Shown here in pieces: positions 17,596 to 25,437 of a stretch of DNA of 32,495 bases (the first letter of the stretch is position 1; each line of letters starts with the position of its first letter). The position numbers and the translations under genes were made by a program. The stretch spans positions 1 through 32,495 of the forward strand of contig NZ_AKJK01000068.1 in assembly GCF_000282375.1 (NCBI RefSeq), written 5' to 3'. The notes below the pieces were generated by a model, which was given only the letters and a program-made list of their open reading frames with translations, did no database searches and had not been told where the DNA came from. This DNA is from Pseudomonas sp. GM50 (GTDB lineage: Bacteria > Pseudomonadota > Gammaproteobacteria > Pseudomonadales > Pseudomonadaceae).

Positions 17596-18090
17596 TCACG
17601 GTGCCGCGGCACTGAAGACCAATTGCACATTCCCGTTGTAACGACCCGGCTTGTACCCACCTGCTGGCACTTTCGGCTGGATGTGCAGGGGAAAACGCCC
17701 GCCGGCAACAGCCTGAGCACGCGACAGCACTTCACGGGGCAGTGGGTCATGGCTCAACTCCTTGCCGTTGAAGCTGACAAGCAGGTAGATGTTCTGCTCA
17801 TCGCGCCCGTTGGACAGATAGGGTTCACTCTCGAGCCGTGCGTGGATGGCACTGGTGTCATGCTTGACGTCGAAATTCTTGCGCAGCCCTTCCAGCGTCG
17901 AGGTGTGGAGGTTCCACGGCAATGTCTGCTCGCGATGAATCCAGTTCGACTCGGCCGGAATCACGTAGAAACCCAAGGTCGGAATTTCTACCGACACTTC
18001 GAATCTGTGCTCTTCCCGTGCGGCGAACGCCAGGGAACTCATCAGTGCCGTGACGCCTGCCCACAAGGCGATGGCCGATAGCTTGATCAT
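17596..18090 (-). CDS. CS1-type fimbrial subunit (second, minor subunit)
   Basis: This 164-residue secreted protein has a signal peptide of about 23 residues ending SLAFA-A, then a CS1/CFA-I-type pilin domain. The family signature is the early strand RFEVSVEIPTLGFYVIPAE, which closely parallels HSISLVAHVPTNGFYVVPVD in the first-gene subunit of the same operon, and the C-terminal strand PGRYNGNVQLVFSA, parallel to PGDYTGAVTMMFDA. It is the last gene, so it is probably expressed at a lower level and acts as a minor or anchoring subunit. It retains both the donor-strand-like N-terminus and the terminal strand, so it should polymerise. The ATG at 18090 has AGG about 8 bases upstream. Confidence 0.87.
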   Translation of the reverse strand: MIKLSAIALWAGVTALMSSLAFAAREEHRFEVSVEIPTLGFYVIPAESNWIHREQTLPWNLHTSTLEGLRKNFDVKHDTSAIHARLESEPYLSNGRDEQNIYLLVSFNGKELSHDPLPREVLSRAQAVAGGRFPLHIQPKVPAGGYKPGRYNGNVQLVFSAAAP

Positions 18091-18153
18091 TTCAGGTACC
18101 TGTTACGTCAAAAAAAGCGACGAGCAACGGCAGCCACTCGCGTGTGCCGGTCG

Positions 18154-18897
18154 TTACTGGCTGGCAATGTGCAGGGTCTTTTTCGAAGCGCCTTCCACCA
18201 GGTTGAAGCGGTATTCACGTCCGGGCTTCTTGTCGAACACGAACTCTTTTCCCGCGCGGATGTGGTGCTTGGTGGTGGGCTCGCATTCGTTTTCCTGCTT
18301 GATCGAGCAGTTGCGAAATTCATCGACCACCACGGACGTGTTGCCGTTGTTGCGAATGCGGTAAGTGCTGGCGCCATTCTCGATCACGCTGTCGTAGCGG
18401 CTGTTGTTCGGCCTGATGAAGAACACCGTGCCGAACCCGGTCATGACGTTGACGCCGGCCGAGAGGTTCTTTTTGTAGTCCTCGCGCTCGTCGCTGGACA
18501 CCGCGAATTCGTCTTCCTTTTCCGGCACCACCGGGATGAAGCGCACACGGAAATAGCGCTCGGTGTCACGCTCGCCCATGAACAACAGGCGCGTGCCTTG
18601 CATGCCGTTGGCCGGAATGATCAGGCGCGCGGGGCTGGCCATCAGCCCGTCGCGCGATGTCGCCCCAGGGTCGCTTTTGACCGGCACTTCGCTAGGGGTA
18701 CCCTCGGCGTCGTAGACGATTTCCAGAATGTTGACCTTGACGAAGGCCGTACTGTCGCCGCTGTTGAACACGCGCTTGAGGTAGGTGCTTTTGTCGCCAT
18801 CCAGATAGTCGTACACCGTTCCGACGTTGATTTGCGGCCCGGCCTGAAGCCCCAGGGAAAACCCGCTCAAACCCACCATTAGCAACAAACGTTTCAT
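18154..18897 (-). CDS. Periplasmic chaperone of a CS1/CFA-I-type (alpha) fimbria
   Basis: This 247-residue protein is related to CooB/CfaA, the periplasmic chaperones that hold alpha-fimbrial subunits before the usher. It has a signal peptide (MKRLLLMVGLSGFSLGLQA), a first domain with the conserved TYLKRVFNSGDSTAFVKVNI and a basic strand RDGLMASPARLIIPANGMQGTR (edge strand for donor complementation), RYFRVRFIPVVPE, and a second domain with a cysteine pair (NCSIKQENEC). I prefer the ATG at 18897, which begins a clean signal peptide; the longer frame to 18918 adds seven residues without a ribosome site. It follows the adhesin gene by 60 bases. No cytochrome-like or enzymatic alternative fits. 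Confidence 0.87.
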   Translation of the reverse strand: MKRLLLMVGLSGFSLGLQAGPQINVGTVYDYLDGDKSTYLKRVFNSGDSTAFVKVNILEIVYDAEGTPSEVPVKSDPGATSRDGLMASPARLIIPANGMQGTRLLFMGERDTERYFRVRFIPVVPEKEDEFAVSSDEREDYKKNLSAGVNVMTGFGTVFFIRPNNSRYDSVIENGASTYRIRNNGNTSVVVDEFRNCSIKQENECEPTTKHHIRAGKEFVFDKKPGREYRFNLVEGASKKTLHIASQ

Positions 18898-18957
18898 AAC
18901 CTTAAAACCCCACGACATTGAACACAGTGCTGGCTCGTTTTTTCGATGCGCAGCCCG

Positions 18958-20217
18958 TCAGATTTCCGAATCCCAAATCACAAAAACAGGGCTGGAATAG
19001 CGGCTGGCCACCCCGGGCCGCAGCATGTACTCCACATAATTTGGCGGGATTTCGAAATGCAAAGTGCCAGGTGCCCGGTCCACATAAAAACCAGGTTTAA
19101 ACTGCAGGGCATTCTCCGGACCCGGCCGCAATCGCTGGCGCCGGACCGGTTGCCCGGAGAGGTCGGTCAAGCCGGCAGGCAGGCTGACGCTGACGAACAC
19201 CGGGGCTCGACGATTCTCGGCAGGACTATTGATCGCACATTGGGCCCCCTCATCCATGCTGACTCCACACCTCAGCTGCATCTTGAAATGCGATGAGGCG
19301 GAAATGTTGAAAGTCTGGTCGCGAGACAACGTCACCGGGCGGCGCCCTGCCGCCAGCCAGCTCTGCCAGCCACCGGCGGGCAGCAACTGGATTTTTTCAC
19401 CACCAGGGGGGATATCGACTTTGAGCTCATGCTCTACGTCGAGGCGAAAATCCAGAACGATGACGTCATCATTCGGGACCATGACGTCACCCAGGTCAAA
19501 GTCCTGATTCGGCCCTACTCGAAACACATGCTGCCCCGTGTATTGACCCGATACCATTTCCAGGGGGTTGGGAGTAATGAGCTCGTACGTGAAGTCGAAT
19601 GTTTCGTACTTGAAGGGCTGGGGAATGTCGAACATCGCTCGCTTGGCGCAGATGCCCGCGTCGATCGGATGCCTCCAGAAACTGTTGAACCCGATGTCGT
19701 TGCCCGCGCCCGCCAAGCCTGTGCATGGGGGGCCGGCATAACTCCAGATCCCCCCTGCAAAAAGATAATTGTGCCCTGCCCCGTTCGTCAGCACCGGCGC
19801 GGGCAGCGGTAGCTTGTAAGCCACACCCATTCCGGCAACGCGAAATTTCACGACCTGCGGCGGGGCAGTCGGATGAGTCACGGTAATCGTCTCCCACTGC
19901 GATGGAATATTGAACATCGCGCCCTGCCGCTCATTGCTATGGCCGCCCTGAATGGTCGCATTCGAATAGGATTGAATGGGCAAACGCAGACTGAACAAAT
20001 TTTTTTCTTGGCATTGGCGCGGGTTATCAAGACAAAAACCACTCGGTGGGGTCCTGTTCTTGAATTCGTTGACTTGAGGATTTGCAGGGTCCGGTTTGAA
20101 CACCGCACTGATTTCCTGAGTTACGGCCTCGGCGGATGAGGGCAACAACACCATCAACACGCCCAGAAGGGTGAAGCGGCTCATTAGCGAGCCCGTTGCT
20201 CCTGACATATGCATCAT
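18958..20217 (-). CDS. CfaE/CooD-like fimbrial tip adhesin
   Basis: This 419-residue secreted protein lies between usher and chaperone genes, the place of the tip adhesin in CS1-type operons. After a signal peptide (core LLGVLMVLLPSSAEA) comes a roughly 200-residue N-terminal region with cysteines in GFCLDNPRQCQ, PPCTGLAG and DAGICAKRA, as expected for a disulfide-stabilised binding domain, then a pilin-like C-terminal region with CGVSMDEGAQC. Length and layout suit CfaE/CooD-type two-domain adhesins, which start assembly and bind the receptor. I chose the ATG at 20217, with GAGGG about 9 bases upstream; the open frame extends into the usher gene but that start lacks a ribosome site. The receptor is unknown. 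Confidence 0.82.
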   Translation of the reverse strand: MMHMSGATGSLMSRFTLLGVLMVLLPSSAEAVTQEISAVFKPDPANPQVNEFKNRTPPSGFCLDNPRQCQEKNLFSLRLPIQSYSNATIQGGHSNERQGAMFNIPSQWETITVTHPTAPPQVVKFRVAGMGVAYKLPLPAPVLTNGAGHNYLFAGGIWSYAGPPCTGLAGAGNDIGFNSFWRHPIDAGICAKRAMFDIPQPFKYETFDFTYELITPNPLEMVSGQYTGQHVFRVGPNQDFDLGDVMVPNDDVIVLDFRLDVEHELKVDIPPGGEKIQLLPAGGWQSWLAAGRRPVTLSRDQTFNISASSHFKMQLRCGVSMDEGAQCAINSPAENRRAPVFVSVSLPAGLTDLSGQPVRRQRLRPGPENALQFKPGFYVDRAPGTLHFEIPPNYVEYMLRPGVASRYSSPVFVIWDSEI

Positions 20218-20254
20218 TGATCCAACCCTCGAAATTCTGTGCATCGGCTGTCGT

Positions 20255-22777
20255 TCAACCTGACTTCTGTGTGCTGAGACCGGCATCCGCCAACGTATCC
20301 GGCGAGCAGCGCAGATCGCCGATCATCAACACGTTGTTTTCACTGCGATGCTTGTCGGTGTCGAGCCGGAACTGGCACAACAACTGGTCGGCGTAACGCA
20401 CTTCCAGCGTCGGCGAACCGGCGTGCATTTCCATCGAGAAAAAGCCGTCGACTTCACTGACGCCACGGCTGGCGTGGTTGATGACGTGATGGCCCTTCAG
20501 CGGCCGACCTTGCGGGTCGACCAGCCGGCCGAGCACGGTCAGGGTTTTCATCACGTAGACCTTGCGGTACTCCACGCCGCCCTTGTTCAGGTGATAGCGA
20601 GTACGGGCCGGTTCGATGCTGGCCGCCGGGGCGTGATTGCCTTCGAAGTCAAAGCTCACGGAGCTGTTCTTGTAGGCCGTCAGCGGAATGAAATTTCGCC
20701 CCGGCCGCAACGCCGCGCTGCCACCGCTGAGGTCGTCAGCGCGCAACGCGATGCCGTCGATATCCGACTCGACGTCAACGATCATCCCGGCACCTCGCCC
20801 CTGATGCTGGCTGGTCAGGGCCATGCGCTGACCGCCAACCACCACCGTACTGTCCAGGTTCAAGCCGCCGGTGAAGTTGCCGTTGAACGACGAGCGCTGA
20901 ATGAACCCGTCGCCATTGACCGCGTCGGTGCGAAAGTTCGCCAGGCTCGACAGGCCGACGCCGTAGGTGTCGGTCAGCGCAGTCACCGAGACGCTCTGCA
21001 ACACATGGTCTTGCAGGTCTTTGCGATACCCGAGCGAGGCGTTGGTGTCGCGGCTGCCATCGCGGGCAGTACGGCTGCCGATGCTCCCGGAAATCTGCTG
21101 GCCCGGCCCGCCGAGCGCCACGTTGATGCTCAGGTCGACTCCGCGATTGCGCGCGTCGCCGCTGCTGTAGCTGCCCGGACGATCGAACAACGACAGTCGC
21201 CAGTTGGCATCGCTGCCCAACAGCACGGTGCGTTGCGTCCAGCCCAGATCCACACCGACGCCTTCAACGTTGCCATCGCTGTGGGACACCCGCGCGTTGA
21301 GCGAATTTTTGCGGCTGATCCGGTGGTTGAGTGCCAGCGATGAATTGCTGGTCTCGCCAGTGAACACGTTGCGTTGGCGCACGCGGGTACCGTCGGGCAA
21401 CGTGTCGTAGGTGTTGGTGGTGTCGAGCCAGCTGCGGTTGTGGCTCACCACCAGGCTGCCGGAGCCATAGTTGTAGAGGGCTTGCAGATCGGCGCCGGTG
21501 CCGTGGTCTTCAGTCTGATAAAGGTTGGAATACAGGTTGATGCTGTTGGCCAGGCTCCAGTCGATGGAACTGCCGTACTGCAGCGTGTTGCGAACCTGAC
21601 GTGCCGACAGCCCGAGGATCACACGGGGGTGCAACAGATAGTTGATCGCAGCTCCCGCCGTGGCATCGCCGCTGTTTTGTTGATCCCAGTTGCTGAGCAG
21701 TTTGCTTTCCTGTCCGGCGAACAGGTTGTAGCGCCAGCGCTCATCGTGGTTGCGCCAGTTGTTCGGCTTGTAGATCAGTTCCTGGGTGGTCGAGGTGGTC
21801 TGGCCGTCTTCGATCAGGCGCACTTCTACCTCGTAAATACCGCCAGGCAACGGCCGGGTGTCGAGGGTCTGCAAACCGGCCGGCACCGATTGGGTGTTGA
21901 TCAGCAAACCATCGCGGAAAATCTCCACCGAGGCCTGTCGATTGGCGGTGACATAAACCGGATAGACGCTGGGTTTGGGACTGTCGATCGCCAGGCTGTC
22001 GGAGCTGCCGTACATCACGCCCACGGCGGTGTCGGGGCTGGTGCCGAACGAGCGCGGCTGACGGGTCAGGCCTTCGGAATTGGGGGTGAAGTAGCCCAGG
22101 CGAAAAAAACTGCCTTGCAGTTCGCGCTGGGTGTAGAGCTCATGCACGGCGTGATAGGTCTTGGTGTCCGGCCCGCCAAGGCGCGCCAGTTGCATGTTGA
22201 ACGTCTGGCTCCAATTGCCCAGGCTGCCGCTGGCCTCCAGGCCGAAACGCCCGCCGAGGTCCTGATCCTGACCGCCATTGAGATTGAGCTGGTTGCGCAC
22301 CATCAGGCCGCTGCTGCCGCCTTCAGGCTGATCGTAGAAACGCTTGGCATCAGTGTCGCGCTCGGCATTTTCGGTGACGATCGACAGCAATGAGTTTTCC
22401 AGGTTGTAGTGAACCGCCAGCATCTGTTCCGGGCATTGTCCGGTACAGGTGCCCAGTGCCACGCCGGGCTTGAGAACATCGGTCCAGGTTTCGCGCTCGC
22501 TGGCGCCGAAACGGCTTTCACTGGTATCGGTGAATTCGAGCAACGTGACCCGGTCATCGCGGGACAACACAATCATCGCCTCGCCGAGCGGCTGCTGATC
22601 GAGTTCGACCCGAACGGCCAATGGCACATCAAAAAAATGCTCCTCGAAATCCGCAGGCAGGCCCTTGGCCTGGGCCAGCAAACTTCTGGGGGTATTATCG
22701 ATAGAAGTGGGCGCCGCAAATGCGCTGCTACATAACAGCAACGCAAGCGCTGCCGCGATGGGCGTCATCGGGAACAT
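20255..22777 (-). CDS. Outer membrane usher of a CS1/CFA-I-type (alpha) fimbria (TcfC/CooC-like)
   Basis: This usher of about 840 residues forms the outer-membrane pore that assembles the fimbria. A signal peptide (about 22 residues, ending SSAFA-A) is followed by an N-terminal domain with a cysteine pair (GTCTGQC), a long beta-barrel region, a plug-like beta sandwich around KPSVYPVYVTANRQASVEIF to RPLPGGIYEVEVRLIEDGQ, and C-terminal domains (TLTVLGRLVDPQGRPLKGHHV with a late cysteine pair). The sequence follows the alpha-clade TcfC/CooC ushers rather than FimD. I chose the ATG at 22777; a TTG at 22783 is also possible. It follows the major subunit gene after a 109-base gap that contains a strong inverted repeat. 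Confidence 0.9.
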   Translation of the reverse strand: MFPMTPIAAALALLLCSSAFAAPTSIDNTPRSLLAQAKGLPADFEEHFFDVPLAVRVELDQQPLGEAMIVLSRDDRVTLLEFTDTSESRFGASERETWTDVLKPGVALGTCTGQCPEQMLAVHYNLENSLLSIVTENAERDTDAKRFYDQPEGGSSGLMVRNQLNLNGGQDQDLGGRFGLEASGSLGNWSQTFNMQLARLGGPDTKTYHAVHELYTQRELQGSFFRLGYFTPNSEGLTRQPRSFGTSPDTAVGVMYGSSDSLAIDSPKPSVYPVYVTANRQASVEIFRDGLLINTQSVPAGLQTLDTRPLPGGIYEVEVRLIEDGQTTSTTQELIYKPNNWRNHDERWRYNLFAGQESKLLSNWDQQNSGDATAGAAINYLLHPRVILGLSARQVRNTLQYGSSIDWSLANSINLYSNLYQTEDHGTGADLQALYNYGSGSLVVSHNRSWLDTTNTYDTLPDGTRVRQRNVFTGETSNSSLALNHRISRKNSLNARVSHSDGNVEGVGVDLGWTQRTVLLGSDANWRLSLFDRPGSYSSGDARNRGVDLSINVALGGPGQQISGSIGSRTARDGSRDTNASLGYRKDLQDHVLQSVSVTALTDTYGVGLSSLANFRTDAVNGDGFIQRSSFNGNFTGGLNLDSTVVVGGQRMALTSQHQGRGAGMIVDVESDIDGIALRADDLSGGSAALRPGRNFIPLTAYKNSSVSFDFEGNHAPAASIEPARTRYHLNKGGVEYRKVYVMKTLTVLGRLVDPQGRPLKGHHVINHASRGVSEVDGFFSMEMHAGSPTLEVRYADQLLCQFRLDTDKHRSENNVLMIGDLRCSPDTLADAGLSTQKSG

Positions 22778-22810
22778 GAACAAGTACTCTAATTACAAAG
22801 AAGTTGAATC

Positions 22811-22841
22811 CCGGCCGACACGTTGATGCATTGCCGGCCGG
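22811..22841 (-). promoter_or_regulatory. Inverted repeat between major subunit and usher genes
   Basis: A perfect 7-bp GC-only inverted repeat (22811-22817 with 22835-22841, 17-base loop) sits between the first and second fimbrial genes. A hairpin here would favour high subunit and low usher expression, by partial termination or by protecting the subunit mRNA 3' end. No U run follows, so full termination is unlikely. Confidence 0.45.
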
Positions 22842-22885
22842 TCACGTTACTTAAGCAAGTAAGCGCTTATGACTCTTTATCAAAT

Positions 22886-23374
22886 TCAAAGAGCAACAGG
22901 AGGAACAGCATCGAACATCATGGTGACGGCACCGGTGTAATCACCGGGCGCAAAGGTGGTGCCAACAGCCTTGATGTTGAGTGGAGCCCGGTAATTGACG
23001 TTCGACTCGGTCTCGCCAACCACCATTTGCGGCGTAGTAGAGAGGACCATACCGTTGAGCGCCACTTGCAGATTGATCGTGCTGGCACCGGAGATCAGCT
23101 TCGGCAGGCTTTCAAGGCTGGCATGCACCGAACCGTTGTTGTTGCGCACGTCGAAGAAACCGTTGACCTCGCCCATGGTGCCAGTAGAAGGCCTGAAGCT
23201 CATGTCCTGGTCCTTGTTGACCAGATCCGGATCGACCGGAACCACGTAGAAGCCGTTAGTCGGTACATGCGCAACGAGGCTGATGGAATGACGGGCTTCA
23301 CCTGCGGCAAACACGACGGAAGAGCTCAGCGCCAGAACGGCCAAAGGAGCAGCAAACGCGATTTTCTTGAACAT
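22886..23374 (-). CDS. CS1-type fimbrial major subunit
   Basis: This 162-residue secreted pilin has a 23-residue signal peptide ending SSVVFA-A and belongs to the CS1/CFA-I/Cbl family of alpha-fimbrial shaft subunits. The N-terminal strand HSISLVAHVPTNGFYVVPVD provides the donor strand for subunit-to-subunit joining, and the terminal PGDYTGAVTMMFDAVPP is the last pilin strand; there are no cysteines, as usual in this family. As first gene of the operon, separated by a hairpin from the usher, it should be the most abundant product. The ATG at 23374 has AGG 11 bases upstream. The leader holds long inverted repeats that may control it. Confidence 0.9.
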   Translation of the reverse strand: MFKKIAFAAPLAVLALSSSVVFAAGEARHSISLVAHVPTNGFYVVPVDPDLVNKDQDMSFRPSTGTMGEVNGFFDVRNNNGSVHASLESLPKLISGASTINLQVALNGMVLSTTPQMVVGETESNVNYRAPLNIKAVGTTFAPGDYTGAVTMMFDAVPPVAL

Positions 23375-23398
23375 TAGTCATTACCTGTCTTTTTTAAA

Positions 23399-23496
23399 AT
23401 AAATTGATCATTGAAAGTTACCGATGAGCAAATCTGTCACGAGCAGTGAGTGACTCAGCAGCACTTTCAACGCCGAAACATGATCGATCAATTTAT
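23399..23496 (-). repeat. Nested inverted repeats in the fimbrial leader
   Basis: The outer arms ATAAATTGATC (23399-23409) and GATCAATTTAT (23486-23496) are a perfect 11-bp inverted repeat. The inner arms TTGAAAGT (23411-23418) and ACTTTCAA (23463-23470) add 8 more base pairs. On the mRNA of the fimbrial operon they could fold into a long stem with a one-sided bulge, 25 bases upstream of the first start codon. Confidence 0.7.
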
Positions 23497-23846
23497 CTGG
23501 AAAGTAAGCAGGAAACATCCGGCAACCCTGTAGCCAAAACACCATTACCGTGGAGAGAAAAAAATCGGAATAACACTAAAGTCAATATTCAACTGTAAGA
23601 GAAATACTACAAACCGTGGGTTATCAGCCAGAATAACGAGACACTAAAAAACCCACTTCTGTAGGACTAATACCACACGCCCCACAAACAATGGACGAAA
23701 CAATAACATTAGAGAGTTAACACTAATTTCAGGTTTTAAGCCTGTACTAAAAAGCACTATTTTTAGAGAGTTGGCGCTTCGACCGCAGGCAACCCCCAGC
23801 GTGGCATCCAGGACAACCATCGGTCAGGGGGCCTTGCCTTCTCGTA

Positions 23847-23870
23847 AAGATATATCTTAAGTTGTATCTA
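23847..23870 (+). promoter_or_regulatory. Candidate operator for the PadR/YqjI-like regulator
   Basis: A perfect 12-bp palindrome AAGATATATCTT (23847-23858) is followed by a further half-copy TTGTATCTAAA. It lies 35 bases upstream of the PadR start codon, where an autoregulatory operator would be expected. The site is inferred from symmetry and position only. Confidence 0.5.
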
Positions 23871-23893
23871 AACACGACGAGAGAACGCAAAAA

Positions 23894-24475
23894 ATGAGAG
23901 ACCATCATTCCCCCCACCGCGAACACGGCGATGGCCGCGACGGCTTCGAGAAACGCCCCGGACCCGGCCGCGAACGCGGTGGACGCGGCCCACGGGTATT
24001 CGCCCCCGGTGACCTGAAATTGCTGTTGCTGGCACTGATCGCCGAACAGCCATGCCACGGCTACGACCTGATCCGCCAGATTGAAAGCATGTTCGACGGT
24101 GCCTACAGCCCCAGCCCCGGCGTGATTTATCCGACCCTGACCTTTCTGGAAGAAAGCGAAATGATCCTGGGCGACGCCGAGGGCGGAAAAAAACGCTACA
24201 GCATCACCGACGCCGGACGTCTGTCATTAAGCGAACAAGCGATTGCCCTGGACGGTGTGCGCATGCGCATCGAGGTCAGCAAACGCTCGTTGCGCGGCCA
24301 TGATCGCCCGGCCGAAATTCACGAAGCGGTGCACAACTTGCGCCACGCCCTGCAAATGCACCATGGACGCTGGAGCCCGGAAGAAATCCTGCGGGTACGC
24401 GACCTGCTCAACAACACCGCCAAGGCCATCGTCGATGGCCCCGCTGTTCAACCTGTTCAGGAGAAAGCCGAATGA
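23894..24475 (+). CDS. PadR-family transcriptional regulator, YqjI-like
   Basis: This 193-residue regulator has a histidine- and glycine-rich N-terminal tail (MRDHHSPHREHGDGRDG) followed by a PadR winged helix: DLKLLLLALIAEQPCHGYDLIRQIE, SPGVIYPTLTFLEESEMI and GKKRYSITDAGR. The E. coli relative YqjI is a metal-sensing repressor of the ferric reductase gene yqjH, and uses such a His-rich tail to bind nickel or iron. Here the next gene is a YqjH-type protein overlapping by four bases (ATGA), so the same circuit is likely: metal-controlled repression of its own operon. A palindrome lies upstream. The ATG at 23894 follows a GAGAG ribosome site. Confidence 0.92.
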   Translation: MRDHHSPHREHGDGRDGFEKRPGPGRERGGRGPRVFAPGDLKLLLLALIAEQPCHGYDLIRQIESMFDGAYSPSPGVIYPTLTFLEESEMILGDAEGGKKRYSITDAGRLSLSEQAIALDGVRMRIEVSKRSLRGHDRPAEIHEAVHNLRHALQMHHGRWSPEEILRVRDLLNNTAKAIVDGPAVQPVQEKAE

Positions 24476-25269
24476 CTGATGTGATCCTGCAATCCCAATC
24501 CCAATCTATTCACCGCGTCATGCATGAGCTCAAACGCCGTCGCCTGGAAGTCCTGCGGGTGGTCGACCTGACGCCGCGCATGCGCAGGATTACGCTGGGT
24601 GGCCCTGAGCTGGCAGGCTTCATCAGCCTCGGGACGGACGACCATGTAAAACTGGTGTTCCCGCAGAATGCCGAGCAAGAGGCAGCGCTGGACAACCTGG
24701 TGCTGGGCGCCGGCAAAGACAACGGCCCGTTGCCCGAAATGCGCGACTACACCCCGCGCCGCTACGATCTCGACACCCTGGAACTGGACATCGACTTCGT
24801 GCTGCACGGCGATGGCCCTGCCTCGACCTGGGCCGAGCAGGCCAAACCTGGCCAGTTCCTGCAAATCGGCGGGCCACGGGGTTCGATGATCGTGCCGGAC
24901 ATCTTCGACAGCTACCTGCTGATCGGCGACGAAACCGCCCTGCCCGCCATCGCCCGACGCCTCGAAGGCCTGGCGGCCAACCGGCGTGCGCTGGTGATCG
25001 TGGAAGTGGAGAACGGCGCCGAACAACAACGCCTGGAAAGCGCAGCCCAGGTCGATGTGATCTGGGTATTGCGCGAAGGTGGCAAAAACAACCTGCTGAC
25101 CACCGTGCAACAGATCAAGGTGCCCGATGGCAATCTGTATGCGTGGGTGGCGACCGAGTCCAAAGTCTCACGGCAGATCCGCCGGGTATTGCTCGATGAG
25201 CACGGGCTGGACGAGCAGTTCGTGAAAGCCGTCGGCTACTGGCGACTGGATGACAGCGACGAGGAATAA
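24472..25269 (+). CDS. Siderophore-interacting protein (YqjH/ViuB-like flavin ferric reductase)
   Basis: This 265-residue cytoplasmic protein belongs to the SIP family, FAD-containing NAD(P)H-dependent enzymes that reduce ferric siderophores to free iron. RRITLGGPELAGF opens the FAD-binding barrel; MRDYTPRRYD carries the flavin-binding RxYTxR; HGDGPASTWAEQAKPGQ and IGGPRGSM are family landmarks; and YLLIGDETALPAIARRLE begins the nucleotide-binding domain, with the C-terminal GYWRLDDSDEE typical of YqjH. It overlaps the PadR gene stop by four bases, so the two are co-translated. A REPIN follows 12 bases after the stop, and no other terminator is seen. Confidence 0.94.
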   Translation: MTDVILQSQSQSIHRVMHELKRRRLEVLRVVDLTPRMRRITLGGPELAGFISLGTDDHVKLVFPQNAEQEAALDNLVLGAGKDNGPLPEMRDYTPRRYDLDTLELDIDFVLHGDGPASTWAEQAKPGQFLQIGGPRGSMIVPDIFDSYLLIGDETALPAIARRLEGLAANRRALVIVEVENGAEQQRLESAAQVDVIWVLREGGKNNLLTTVQQIKVPDGNLYAWVATESKVSRQIRRVLLDEHGLDEQFVKAVGYWRLDDSDEE

Positions 25270-25281
25270 CCACAATTCAAA

Positions 25282-25413
25282 TGTGGCGAGGGGGCTTGCC
25301 CCCGTTCGGCTGCGTAGCAGTCGCAAAATCAGCAAACGCGGTGCGCCAGCAAAAATCGGTTGCAGGTTTTAGCACCGCTTCGCAGTGCAACGGGGGCAAG
25401 CCCCCTCGCCACA
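25282..25413. repeat. REPIN between convergent SIP and Pr6Pr genes
   Basis: This is an inverted GTGGCGAGG-type REP pair. The left second hairpin is CGGCTGC/GCAGTCG; the right one (GCACCGC with GCAGTGC) has one mismatched pair, making it the most degenerate arm in the window. It may serve as a shared transcript end. Confidence 0.92.
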
Positions 25414-25437
25414 AAAACGCCCTCAATCAGCTGGAGT

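Larger units (their letters stand above)
23375..23893. promoter_or_regulatory. 519-base AT-rich control region of the fimbrial operon and the PadR operon
   Basis: This region is much AT-richer than its surroundings and has no credible gene. It holds nested inverted repeats just upstream of the fimbrial start (23399-23409/23486-23496 and 23411-23418/23463-23470), a 7-bp inverted repeat (23616-23622/23650-23656), an AT-rich hairpin (23747-23753/23760-23766), a 10-bp direct repeat TTAGAGAGTT (23709 and 23763) and a palindrome before the PadR gene (23847-23858). Promoters for both divergent operons must be here; a specific -35/-10 could not be fixed with confidence. Confidence 0.6.

Noticed and set aside
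20348..22393. Long plus-strand open frames opposite the usher gene
   Set aside because: The usher has clear family features on the minus strand; the opposite frames show no domain and no ribosome site.
23399..23496. Invertible fimS-like switch as a firm feature
   Set aside because: Inverted repeats are present, but no invertase gene is adjacent and no recombination evidence can be seen; it is kept only as one explanation in the findings.
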